A DNA stretch of 47,727 nucleotides from an uncultured Rhodospirillales bacterium (GTDB taxonomy: Bacteria > Pseudomonadota > Alphaproteobacteria > Azospirillales > Azospirillaceae), in assembly GCA_903856295.1 (NCBI GenBank), contig CAIOBP010000118.1, positions 1-47,727 on the forward strand. The letters run 5' to 3'. Position numbers and translations under genes: made by a program. This document shows positions 8,390 to 15,250 of this stretch, piece by piece; the stretch's first letter is position 1; every line of letters starts with the position of its first letter. Below the pieces are notes generated by a model. The model was not told where the DNA came from. It searched no databases and saw nothing but the letters and a program-made list of their open reading frames with translations.

Positions 8390-8875
8390 CTAGTAGCGTG
8401 CTCCAGATCTGAAAACAAACTCAGTCATATGCTTGAGTTCAAGGGCGGCCTCGTCATACAGCCCCTCAAGCGCGTCTTTTCTTGTTACAAGGCCATGAAG
8501 AACACCGTCCTCAACAACCGGCATGTGCCGAATTTCCAATTTGGCCATCCGCTGCAATACGCAAATAATATCCTCACCCAAGGTTGCGGCATGTATATTT
8601 GTCGTCATGACATCGGAGACCGTCATCTTGAAAAGCTTCTCCCGGTGTCGGTACAAACCAAATACAATGTCTCCGAGCGACAAAACACCGACCACGCGAT
8701 CATTTTCATCAACGGCAACGGCAAGCGAGTAGCGTCTGCCGTGATCGGATTCAAGAAAACGGGAGGAGGCCTCGGTAATGGCAAGCGTCGTGGGAACCTT
8801 AAGAGCCGAGTGGCCATACCTGTCGAGAAACTTTTGAACGCTCAGCGTCTTTCCAGTTGTCGAGCAGTAATCCAT
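8390..8875 (-). CDS. Tandem CBS-domain protein
   Basis: The protein has 161 residues from the ATG at 8875, preceded by GGGGGG five bases upstream. An alternative ATG at 8902 would add nine residues; there it overlaps the stop of a doubtful 84-codon frame as ATGA. Two CBS units fill the protein: residues about 10-75 (with AVDENDRVVGVLSLGDIV) and 83-145 (with VSDVMTTNIHAATLGED and HMPVVEDGVLHGLVTRKDAL). Stand-alone CBS pairs bind adenine nucleotides and act as energy sensors or regulate transporters and channels. It is divergent from nuoL, which fits a role in gating or regulating that pair, but this is inference. Composition is AT-richer than the core genes. Confidence 0.9.
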   Translation of the reverse strand: MDYCSTTGKTLSVQKFLDRYGHSALKVPTTLAITEASSRFLESDHGRRYSLAVAVDENDRVVGVLSLGDIVFGLYRHREKLFKMTVSDVMTTNIHAATLGEDIICVLQRMAKLEIRHMPVVEDGVLHGLVTRKDALEGLYDEAALELKHMTEFVFRSGARY

Positions 8876-8902
8876 AGTTTCCCCCCAGCGATACGGTGTC
8901 AT

Positions 8903-9298
8903 TTTCCTGACAGAAGTCTGAGTTCGCGCGTCAAACTGAAAACAACGGCCACTCTCAGGCTTGCACTCTCAGGCTCGTCTCTCAGTGTGGGTGTCATGCG
9001 ATGGCCAAATGTTTTCGGCACCACTGGCAGGCCACCGGGATCGGAGGTGTCGGGCTCCACCCATTTTCCAGGAGAGTTCATCGAAACCATCAGAATGTCA
9101 ACCGTTTTCAGCGGGATCGCGGCAATACCGTAAATGTACTGACCATATATCACTTAGGGATAGCAGGTCTGGCATTTTCACGTATCGACGCCTCTCGCTG
9201 TAATTGCTATTAACTTACAAAAGCTGTATCGGCTCTAAACCGGCGCTGAGGCTTTGGCTGACATCAGCGTCGGCTTTGAAACTGAGGGGGCTGGCACC
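8903..9298. other. Intergenic region between CBS gene and nuoL
   Basis: This 396-bp spacer separates divergent genes and must contain both promoters. It holds a 12-bp perfect direct repeat CACTCTCAGGCT at 8950-8961 and 8964-8975 (period 14). A minus-strand frame of 84 codons (8899-9153) is open but has no recognisable domain or clear ribosome site. The nuoL end has a GAGGGGG ribosome site just before 9299. No convincing sigma-70 box was identified by eye. Confidence 0.5.
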
Positions 9299-11227
9299 AT
9301 GTGGTTTATCGCCGTATTTCCACCGCTGCTCGGGGCTGTGATTGCCGGGCTGGCAGGGCGGATGATCGGGGATCGAGGGTCACAGTTGGTGACGTGCTCG
9401 GGAGTGATCGCATCCGCGATTGCTTCTGTTTGGCTTTTCTTTAATATTGGTATTCATCATAGTGAAAGCCATGTGATTGAGTTGTTCACTTGGTTTTCCA
9501 GTGGCACTTTTAAAGCGTCTTGGGCGCTTCGTTTCGATACGCTGACGGCAGTAATGCTTGTCGTGGTTAATTTCGTGTCGGCCTGTGTCCATGTCTATTC
9601 GGTTGGGTACATGTCTCATGACCATCATAAACCTCGGTTTATGGCCTATTTGAGCCTTTTTACCTTTTGCATGCTGATGCTGGTGACTGCCAACAATCTC
9701 ATGCAGATGTTTTTCGGTTGGGAAGGCGTTGGGCTGTGCTCATACCTGCTGATAAATTTCTGGTATGAGAAACCCAGTGCGAATGCCGCGGCGATCAAAG
9801 CATTCGTTGTCAATCGCGCCGGAGACTTCGGATTTGCCTTGGGAATTATGACCCTATACGTTCTAACAGGTGTTTTGGATTTTGATGCCATATTTGCCGC
9901 GGTGCCGTCGGTGGCCGGGCAAACCTCCGCGTTTTTGGGATATTCCGTCAATGTTCTGACCGTCGCCTGTTTGCTTCTGTTCATGGGCGCGATGGGAAAA
10001 TCGGCGCAGTTGGGACTGCACACATGGCTCCCGGATGCCATGGAGGGTCCGACCCCGGTGTCGGCCTTGATCCACGCAGCAACCATGGTGACGGCTGGAG
10101 TATTCATGCTGGCGCGCCTCTCGCCTGTGTTCGAATATGCGCCGACCGCACTCGCCGTGGTCGCAATTGTCGGGGCGCTGACGGCCTTTGTCGCGGCGAC
10201 CATTGGACTGACCCAGTTTGACATCAAGCGGGTGATCGCCTACTCGACGATGAGCCAGCTTGGATACATGTTTTTTGCGATTGGTGTATCGGCCTATTCG
10301 GCCGCAATGTTTCACCTTATGACCCACGCCTTTTTCAAGGCCTTGCTTTTCCTGGGCGCGGGCTCTGTTATTCATGCCATGTCCGGCGAGCAGGACATGC
10401 GCAAGATGGGAGGCATCGCAAGGCGCATTCCGGTAACCTACGGTCTGATGTGGATTGGCAGCCTCGCGCTGGCAGGCGTTCCCTTTTTCGCCGGTTACTA
10501 CTCCAAGGACATGATTTTGGAGGCGTCTTTCGCGGCAGGCACGGGGATCGGCCAATTTACGTATTGGATTGGCATTTGTGCGGCCGTTATGACGGCTTTC
10601 TACTCATGGCGCCTGATTTTCATGACCTTTCATGGAAAACCGCGAGCTGATCATCATGTCATGGACCACGTTCATGAAGCGCCACTTGTCATGCTGGCTC
10701 CCTTGTTGGCGCTGGCGATAGGTTCGATTTGTGCCGGCTTCATTGGGTATGAGTATTTTGTTGGTCATGGCCGGGTTGAATTCTGGGGGCGGTCGCTCTT
10801 TGTTCTGTCGAACCAGGATTCGGTCTCGGTTGCTCATCACGCTCTTCCGGTTTGGGTTGGTCAACTTCCTACGGTCGTTGGGGGTATCGGTATACTCTTG
10901 GCCCTGGTTGCCTACGTTCTGATACCGACGTTGCCGTCCCTGATTGTGGAGAGAATTCGTCCGGTTTATGCTTTTGTGCTCGCGAAATGGCGTTTCGACG
11001 AACTTTATGATTTTCTCTTTGTTAAGACAGCGCTCAGGATCGGACTCGCGTTCTGGAAAACCGGTGATGCGAAGGTCATTGAGGGACTTGGACCTAATGC
11101 GGCCTCAGCTCTTGTGCGAGTTTCGGCTTGGAAAGTCAGCATGGCTCAGACGGGCTACATCTTTCACTACGCGTTTGTCATGGTCATTGGACTGGTCATC
11201 CTGATCGCTTGGTTCATGATCAAGTAG
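9299..11227 (+). CDS. nuoL: NADH-quinone oxidoreductase subunit L (orphan copy)
   Basis: NuoL is the distal antiporter-like proton-pumping subunit of complex I. The protein has 642 residues from the ATG at 9299 (MWFIAVFPPLLG), which follows a GAGGGGG ribosome site; the 15-residue upstream extension is rejected. The key membrane residues are present: E142 in GWEGVGLCSYLL, K234 in MGKSAQLGLHTWLPDA, and K403 in GYYSKD. The C-terminal lateral helix and last helix are intact (RFDELYDFLFVKTALR and QTGYIFHYAFVM). It is followed 25 bp later by nuoM, the normal nuoLM order, but nuoK and the rest of nuo are absent upstream. GC is uneven: 33% at 9421-9480 and 68% at 10021-10080 by hand count. The pair may be a second copy, a relocated part of the only operon, or a stand-alone ion translocator. 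Confidence 0.96.
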   Translation: MWFIAVFPPLLGAVIAGLAGRMIGDRGSQLVTCSGVIASAIASVWLFFNIGIHHSESHVIELFTWFSSGTFKASWALRFDTLTAVMLVVVNFVSACVHVYSVGYMSHDHHKPRFMAYLSLFTFCMLMLVTANNLMQMFFGWEGVGLCSYLLINFWYEKPSANAAAIKAFVVNRAGDFGFALGIMTLYVLTGVLDFDAIFAAVPSVAGQTSAFLGYSVNVLTVACLLLFMGAMGKSAQLGLHTWLPDAMEGPTPVSALIHAATMVTAGVFMLARLSPVFEYAPTALAVVAIVGALTAFVAATIGLTQFDIKRVIAYSTMSQLGYMFFAIGVSAYSAAMFHLMTHAFFKALLFLGAGSVIHAMSGEQDMRKMGGIARRIPVTYGLMWIGSLALAGVPFFAGYYSKDMILEASFAAGTGIGQFTYWIGICAAVMTAFYSWRLIFMTFHGKPRADHHVMDHVHEAPLVMLAPLLALAIGSICAGFIGYEYFVGHGRVEFWGRSLFVLSNQDSVSVAHHALPVWVGQLPTVVGGIGILLALVAYVLIPTLPSLIVERIRPVYAFVLAKWRFDELYDFLFVKTALRIGLAFWKTGDAKVIEGLGPNAASALVRVSAWKVSMAQTGYIFHYAFVMVIGLVILIAWFMIK

Positions 11228-11252
11228 GTTTCTATCTCACGAGGGCAAGGAC

Positions 11253-12866
11253 ATGGGTGGGTTTCCAATTTTATCCGTAACGACCTTTTTGCCTTTGAGC
11301 GGCGTGCTCTTGATCTTTTTATTTCATAAAAGGAGCGCGGATAATGTTGATGTTGCGCGCCATATAGCTTTGTGGACGTCCCTGGCGACATTTGTTGCAT
11401 CGCTGGTCATGCTTCGTGGTTTTGATTCCGGGTCGTCATCTTTTCAGATGGTCGAGCTTGTTCCATGGATGCCGTCGCTTGGCATCGCCTACCATGTTGG
11501 CGTGGATGGCATCTCGGTTTTGTTCATTGTGCTCTCCGCATTTCTGACGCCATTGTGCATTATTTCCAGTTGGGCATCTGTCAAGTCAAGGGTCAACGAG
11601 TATATGGTTTCCTTTCTCATTCTGGAAACATTTATGATTGGCACCTTTTGCGCTCTTGACTTGCTGCAATTCTATATTTTCTTTGAGGGCGTTTTGCTGC
11701 CGATGTATCTGATTATTGGTGTTTGGGGCGGGAGTAATCGGGTTTACGCCGCGTATAAATTCTTTATTTATACTCTGTTCGGCTCCGTGTTTATGCTGAT
11801 TGCATTTCTTGCGATTCACTTTTTGGCGGGAACGACTGACATCGTCGAGTTGTTTGAGAAGAAGCAAGAGTTCTCTTTTTCGGTGCAGGCGATCCTTTGG
11901 TTGGCGTTCTTCTCTTCTTTTGCTGTGAAAGTGCCGATGTGGCCCGTTCACACATGGTTGCCTGACGCCCATGTCGAGGCGCCGACCGCTGGCTCTGTTA
12001 TTCTGGCTGGCGTATTGCTCAAGATGGGTGGCTATGGTTTTCTTCGGCTTTCGATTCCCCTTTTACCGGATGCGACAAGTTATTTTGCGCCCCTGGTTTT
12101 TTCGCTCAGCATTGTTGCCTTGGTTTATGCGTCTTATATTGCCCTGGTCCAGGAGGATATGAAGAAGCTGATTGCGTATTCATCCGTCGCGCACATGGGA
12201 TATGTCACGATCGGCATATTCACTCTAAATGTCCAAGGAGTTGAGGGGGCAATTTTTCAAATGTTGTCCCATGGGATTGTTTCAAGCGCGCTGTTTTTGT
12301 GTGTTGGCACTGTTTACGACAGGCTCCACACGCGTGAAATTTCCCGCTACGGCGGTCTGGCAACAAACATGCCCCGGTATGCCTTGATTTTCATGGTGAT
12401 GATGCTGGCTTCGGTTGGGCTGCCGGGAACCAGTGGTTTCGTTGGAGAGTTCTTGATTTTGGTCGGCGCCTTCCAGGCCAACGTTTTGGTTGCGGCTTTG
12501 ACCGCTACTGGCCTTGTGCTCGGCTGTATGTATATGCTTTGGCTATATCGGAGAGTGATCTTCGGGAAGCTGTACAAGACTGACTGTCAGACGATGAGCG
12601 ATCTTGGATTGCGTGAGGTCTTTGTTTTCGCTCCGCTGGTTCTTCTGGTCTTCTGGATGGGCATCTATCCAGTCAGTTTTTCAAAGGTCTCGTCCGCATC
12701 GGTTTTGCATCTGATCAATAATTATGAACTTGCGCTTTCTTCCCCTTCTGAAAGTTCGGATCAGGCCGGTTTGCCAATCCGAACCGACGATCGGCAAGTG
12801 GTGGCCCAGGCGCTATGGCGTCCGGTGGATCGCGAACGGGCTGAAGGCTTGGGTGGTGCCCATTAA
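11253..12866 (+). CDS. nuoM: NADH-quinone oxidoreductase subunit M (orphan copy, extended C-terminus)
   Basis: NuoM is the second antiporter-like subunit. The protein has 537 residues; about 500 is usual. Functional residues are present: E145 in FFEGVLLPMYLIIGVWGG, K226 in FAVKVPMWPVHTWLPDAH, K257 in GVLLKMGGYGFLR, and E399 in TSGFVGEFLILVG. The normal C-terminal end is reached near residue 497 (HLINNYELALSS). The last 40 residues are hydrophilic, do not resemble NuoM, and the final 54 bases run antisense into the 3' end of the SDR gene. A TGA in another frame at 12749-12751 suggests the native stop may have been lost by a frameshift. No nuoN follows. GC is 38% at 11761-11820 by hand count, well below neighbouring genes. 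Confidence 0.95.
   Translation: MGGFPILSVTTFLPLSGVLLIFLFHKRSADNVDVARHIALWTSLATFVASLVMLRGFDSGSSSFQMVELVPWMPSLGIAYHVGVDGISVLFIVLSAFLTPLCIISSWASVKSRVNEYMVSFLILETFMIGTFCALDLLQFYIFFEGVLLPMYLIIGVWGGSNRVYAAYKFFIYTLFGSVFMLIAFLAIHFLAGTTDIVELFEKKQEFSFSVQAILWLAFFSSFAVKVPMWPVHTWLPDAHVEAPTAGSVILAGVLLKMGGYGFLRLSIPLLPDATSYFAPLVFSLSIVALVYASYIALVQEDMKKLIAYSSVAHMGYVTIGIFTLNVQGVEGAIFQMLSHGIVSSALFLCVGTVYDRLHTREISRYGGLATNMPRYALIFMVMMLASVGLPGTSGFVGEFLILVGAFQANVLVAALTATGLVLGCMYMLWLYRRVIFGKLYKTDCQTMSDLGLREVFVFAPLVLLVFWMGIYPVSFSKVSSASVLHLINNYELALSSPSESSDQAGLPIRTDDRQVVAQALWRPVDRERAEGLGGAH
12754..12784. terminator. Hairpin at the nuoM/SDR junction
   Basis: GTTCGGAT at 12754-12761 is perfectly complementary to ATCCGAAC at 12777-12784, giving an 8-bp stem with a 15-base loop. 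It sits after the expected natural end of nuoM and 29 bp beyond the SDR stop, between two convergent genes. No T-run follows on either strand, so it would be a weak or Rho-assisted terminator. Confidence 0.4.
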
Positions 12867-13571
12867 CTCGATGCTGTTGATGTTGACGCGCTCGGGCAGG
12901 CCGGCGCACCAGAGCACGCTTTCCGCGACGTCTTCAGGGATCAGCGGCGTGGTGTTGGCGTAGACCTTGGCGGCCTTTTCGGCATCGCCCTGGTAGCGCA
13001 CCAGCGAGAAATCGGTGCCGGCGACCATTCCCGGCTCGATGTTGGTGACGCGCACGCCGGTGCCCAGGACATCGGCGCGCAGGGCCAGGGAAAACTGCCT
13101 CACGAAGGCCTTGGTGGCGCAATAGACATGGCCGCCGGGGTAGGGCCAGTTGCCGGCGACCGAACCGATATTGATGATATGGCCCCGGCCGCGCGCGATC
13201 ATGCCCGGCAGCAGCAACCGGGTCATCACCACCAACCCCTTGGTGTTGGTGTCGATCATTTGCTCCCAGTCGTCGAGGGATGCCTGCTGGGCGGGGCCGG
13301 CGCCGAGCGCCAGTCCGGCATTGTTGACCAGTACGTCGACCCCGGCGAACTCCGGCGGCAGCGCCGACACCGCCGTTTCGATGGCGCCGCGGTCGCGGAT
13401 GTCGAAAGCGGCGAGGTGCACCGGTACCGGGGGCAGGGACGTCGCCAGCGCTTCCAGCCGTTCGGGCGTCCGTCCGGCCAGGATCAACCGGTCGCCGAGC
13501 CTGGCGAAACGTCCGGCGATCGCCCGGCCGAAGCCGCCGCTGGCACCGGTGATGAGCACGGTTCTGGTCAT
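12813..13571 (-). CDS. SDR family oxidoreductase (YdfG-like)
   Basis: The protein has 252 residues. The NAD(P)-binding motif is TGASGGFG at about residues 8-15, NNAG follows in VDVLVNNAGLALGAG, the catalytic serine is in NIGSVAGNWPYPG, and the YxxxK pair is in YCATKAFVRQ. The arginines in LAGRTPERL suggest a preference for NADPH. The ending, VNINSIELMGTTQAFSP, closely resembles YdfG/serine dehydrogenase-type enzymes that oxidise 3-hydroxy acids or reduce malonic semialdehyde; the substrate is inferred. The ATG overlaps the mazG stop as ATGA, so it is probably translationally coupled to mazG. Its 3' end is overlapped by the extended nuoM frame. Confidence 0.92.
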   Translation of the reverse strand: MTRTVLITGASGGFGRAIAGRFARLGDRLILAGRTPERLEALATSLPPVPVHLAAFDIRDRGAIETAVSALPPEFAGVDVLVNNAGLALGAGPAQQASLDDWEQMIDTNTKGLVVMTRLLLPGMIARGRGHIINIGSVAGNWPYPGGHVYCATKAFVRQFSLALRADVLGTGVRVTNIEPGMVAGTDFSLVRYQGDAEKAAKVYANTTPLIPEDVAESVLWCAGLPERVNINSIELMGTTQAFSPFAIHRTP

Positions 13572-14422
13572 GATGCGGTGGACTCCCGTTCCTCGCGCTT
13601 GGCCTGTTGCCACAGCGCTTCCATTTCTTCGAGACTGGCATCGGTGGGGGCGCGGTTCTGGAGGGCCAGCAGCGCCTCGATGCGGTGAAAGCGGCGTTCG
13701 AACTTGGCGTTGGCGCCCCGGATCGCGCCTTCCGGATCGACCTCCAAACGGCGGGCGAGGTTGACCAGCACGAACAGCAGATCGCCAAGCTCGTCGGCCA
13801 CCCGGTCATGGGCGGGGCCGCGAGCGGTGCTGCCGGCGGCGGCGCGCAACTCGACCCTTAGTTCGCCGATTTCCTCCTCGATCTTGTCGAGGATATCGAT
13901 GGTTTCCACCCAATCGAACCCGACCCGCGCCGCACGCTTTTGCAGCTTCAGCGCCCGGGTCAGGCCGGGCAGACCGCGAATCACGCCATCGAGGGCACTG
14001 GCGGCCCGGCCCTCGGCGGCGGCCTCGGCGGCGCGCTCGGCCGCCTTGTGCTCCTCCCAGCGCACGGTCTGGGCGGCGGCGTCGGCCACCCGGGCCTCAC
14101 CGAAGACATGGGGATGGCGCCGGATCATCTTGTCGGAAATCGCCGCCGCCACCGCCTCGAAATCGAAGGCGCCGCGCTCGCGGGCGATCTGGGCGTGAAA
14201 CACCACCTGGAACAGCAGATCGCCCAACTCGTCGCGCAGGGCCGGCAGATCGTCGCGCTCGATGGCGTCGGCGACCTCGTAGGCCTCCTCGATGGTATGG
14301 GGCGCCACGGTGCGGAAGCTCTGCTCGATGTCCCACGGGCAGCCGTTCACCGGATCGCGCAGCCGCGCCATGATCGTGAGCAGGCGGTCGATCGGGCGTT
14401 CGGAGGAGGGGTCGGAAGCCAT
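13568..14422 (-). CDS. mazG: Nucleoside triphosphate pyrophosphohydrolase MazG
   Basis: MazG hydrolyses (d)NTPs to NMP and pyrophosphate, removing aberrant nucleotides. The protein has 284 residues, normal for the two-domain form. The first MazG domain carries PWDIEQSFRTVAPHTIEEAY and the metal-binding run DELGDLLFQVVFHAQ; the second carries EEIGELRVEL and DELGDLLFVLVNLARRL. VGFDWVETIDILDKIEEE is typical of the linker. It lies upstream of, and overlaps, the SDR gene, and is preceded by the HNH gene whose stop is 10 bp away, so the three may be one transcript. Confidence 0.97.
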   Translation of the reverse strand: MASDPSSERPIDRLLTIMARLRDPVNGCPWDIEQSFRTVAPHTIEEAYEVADAIERDDLPALRDELGDLLFQVVFHAQIARERGAFDFEAVAAAISDKMIRRHPHVFGEARVADAAAQTVRWEEHKAAERAAEAAAEGRAASALDGVIRGLPGLTRALKLQKRAARVGFDWVETIDILDKIEEEIGELRVELRAAAGSTARGPAHDRVADELGDLLFVLVNLARRLEVDPEGAIRGANAKFERRFHRIEALLALQNRAPTDASLEEMEALWQQAKREERESTAS

Positions 14423-14432
14423 GGTCTGGATG

Positions 14433-14798
14433 TCACCGGAAGGGGCTGAAGAACGACCACCATCCTAGCAAACGCCGGTCCCGGTGGGCGACCGCCTCGT
14501 GACAGTCGCCGCATAAAGTCGTCAGTGCGTCGGTGGTCTCGGTGCCGAGCACCTCGGGATAATAGCGGTGATGAACCTGAAGCCCTCCAGAGGCGTTGCA
14601 CAGCCGGCAGCGCCGCCCGTCGCGCTCCAGCGCCTCGCGGCGCAACCGCTTCCAGGTGTCGGACTGCATATACTCGCGATAGGCCCGCTGCCGGGCGCTG
14701 AGCCGGTGCCAGCCGATCAGTCCGACCAGCAGCCGCAACACCAGCGCGACCACCAGCAACCCGCCCAGCAAAAGGTATGGCTCGGCGGTATCAGGCAT
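14433..14798 (-). CDS. Membrane-anchored HNH endonuclease-like protein
   Basis: The protein has 121 residues. A hydrophobic helix at about residues 8-30 (LLLGGLLVVALVLRLLVGLI) is followed by a basic linker and an HNH domain. The zinc-type cysteines are in CRLCNASGG and LCGDCHEAVAH, and the histidine pair is in LQVHHRYYPEVLG. HNH proteins cut DNA or RNA; the membrane anchor is unusual and the target unknown. It reads in the same direction as mazG with a 10-bp gap. It could also be a nuclease domain repurposed for phage defence or DNA uptake; nothing in the neighbourhood decides this. Confidence 0.83.
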   Translation of the reverse strand: MPDTAEPYLLLGGLLVVALVLRLLVGLIGWHRLSARQRAYREYMQSDTWKRLRREALERDGRRCRLCNASGGLQVHHRYYPEVLGTETTDALTTLCGDCHEAVAHRDRRLLGWWSFFSPFR

Positions 14799-14962
14799 CA
14801 GCCCGGCTCACGTGGTGACAGCCAGGTGCGGGACGATCGCACCGCCGATTCCGCCGTGAGCGCTCTTCGTCCAAGCACACTGTCGTTCCGCCGGGTTCGT
14901 GGCCACTGGAGGGCGTTGGCAAGGGCATAGACGCTCATGCCCAGCGGATCAAGGACGTCCTT

Positions 14963-14992
14963 GTTTCAAAACGCGGCGTTTCAAAACGCGGC
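14963..14992. repeat. Perfect 15-bp tandem duplication
   Basis: GTTTCAAAACGCGGC occurs at 14963-14977 and again directly at 14978-14992. It is intergenic, about 260 bp upstream of the hybrid kinase gene. Confidence 0.9.
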
Positions 14993-15210
14993 CAGGATGC
15001 GCGGTCGCGCAGCGCTGGTTTTCGACGCCGATACCACCGCCTATCAGCTCAGTGTTCTCCTTGCTGAAGGCCGGTTCCGGCCCGGTTCCGCCGTGTTGCT
15101 GTGTCGCCTGACAATGGACGCAACCGGTTAGCGCCAAACTTGCATACTGACTACGGATAATGCGGTATGAATTGGGCGGAAAGTTATTTACAGTGAGCGG
15201 ATATGCTGTC

Positions 15211-15239
15211 CGTGTGATTTCGGGCCGTGTGATTTCGGG
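15211..15239. repeat. 15-bp-period tandem duplication upstream of kinase start
   Basis: CGTGTGATTTCGGG occurs at 15211-15224 and 15226-15239, 15 bases apart. The second copy ends 11 bp before the kinase ATG at 15251, so the duplication alters the spacing of the leader and ribosome-binding region. Confidence 0.88.
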
Positions 15240-15250
15240 GGAACAGCGCC

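Larger units (their letters stand above)
14799..15250. other. 452-bp intergenic region with two short tandem repeats
   Basis: The spacer separates the divergent HNH and histidine kinase genes. It contains a perfect 15-bp tandem duplication at 14963-14992 and a second 15-bp-period duplication at 15211-15239, described separately. Short open frames in both directions have no domain character. No clear promoter was found by eye. Confidence 0.5.

Noticed and set aside
8899-9153. 84-codon minus-strand frame upstream of the CBS gene
   Set aside because: Overlaps the CBS start as ATGA, which might mean coupling, but it has no domain or clear ribosome site; left as spacer.
14937-15131. 64-codon frame in the spacer before the hybrid kinase
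   Set aside because: Contains the tandem duplication, has no ribosome site and no recognisable family.
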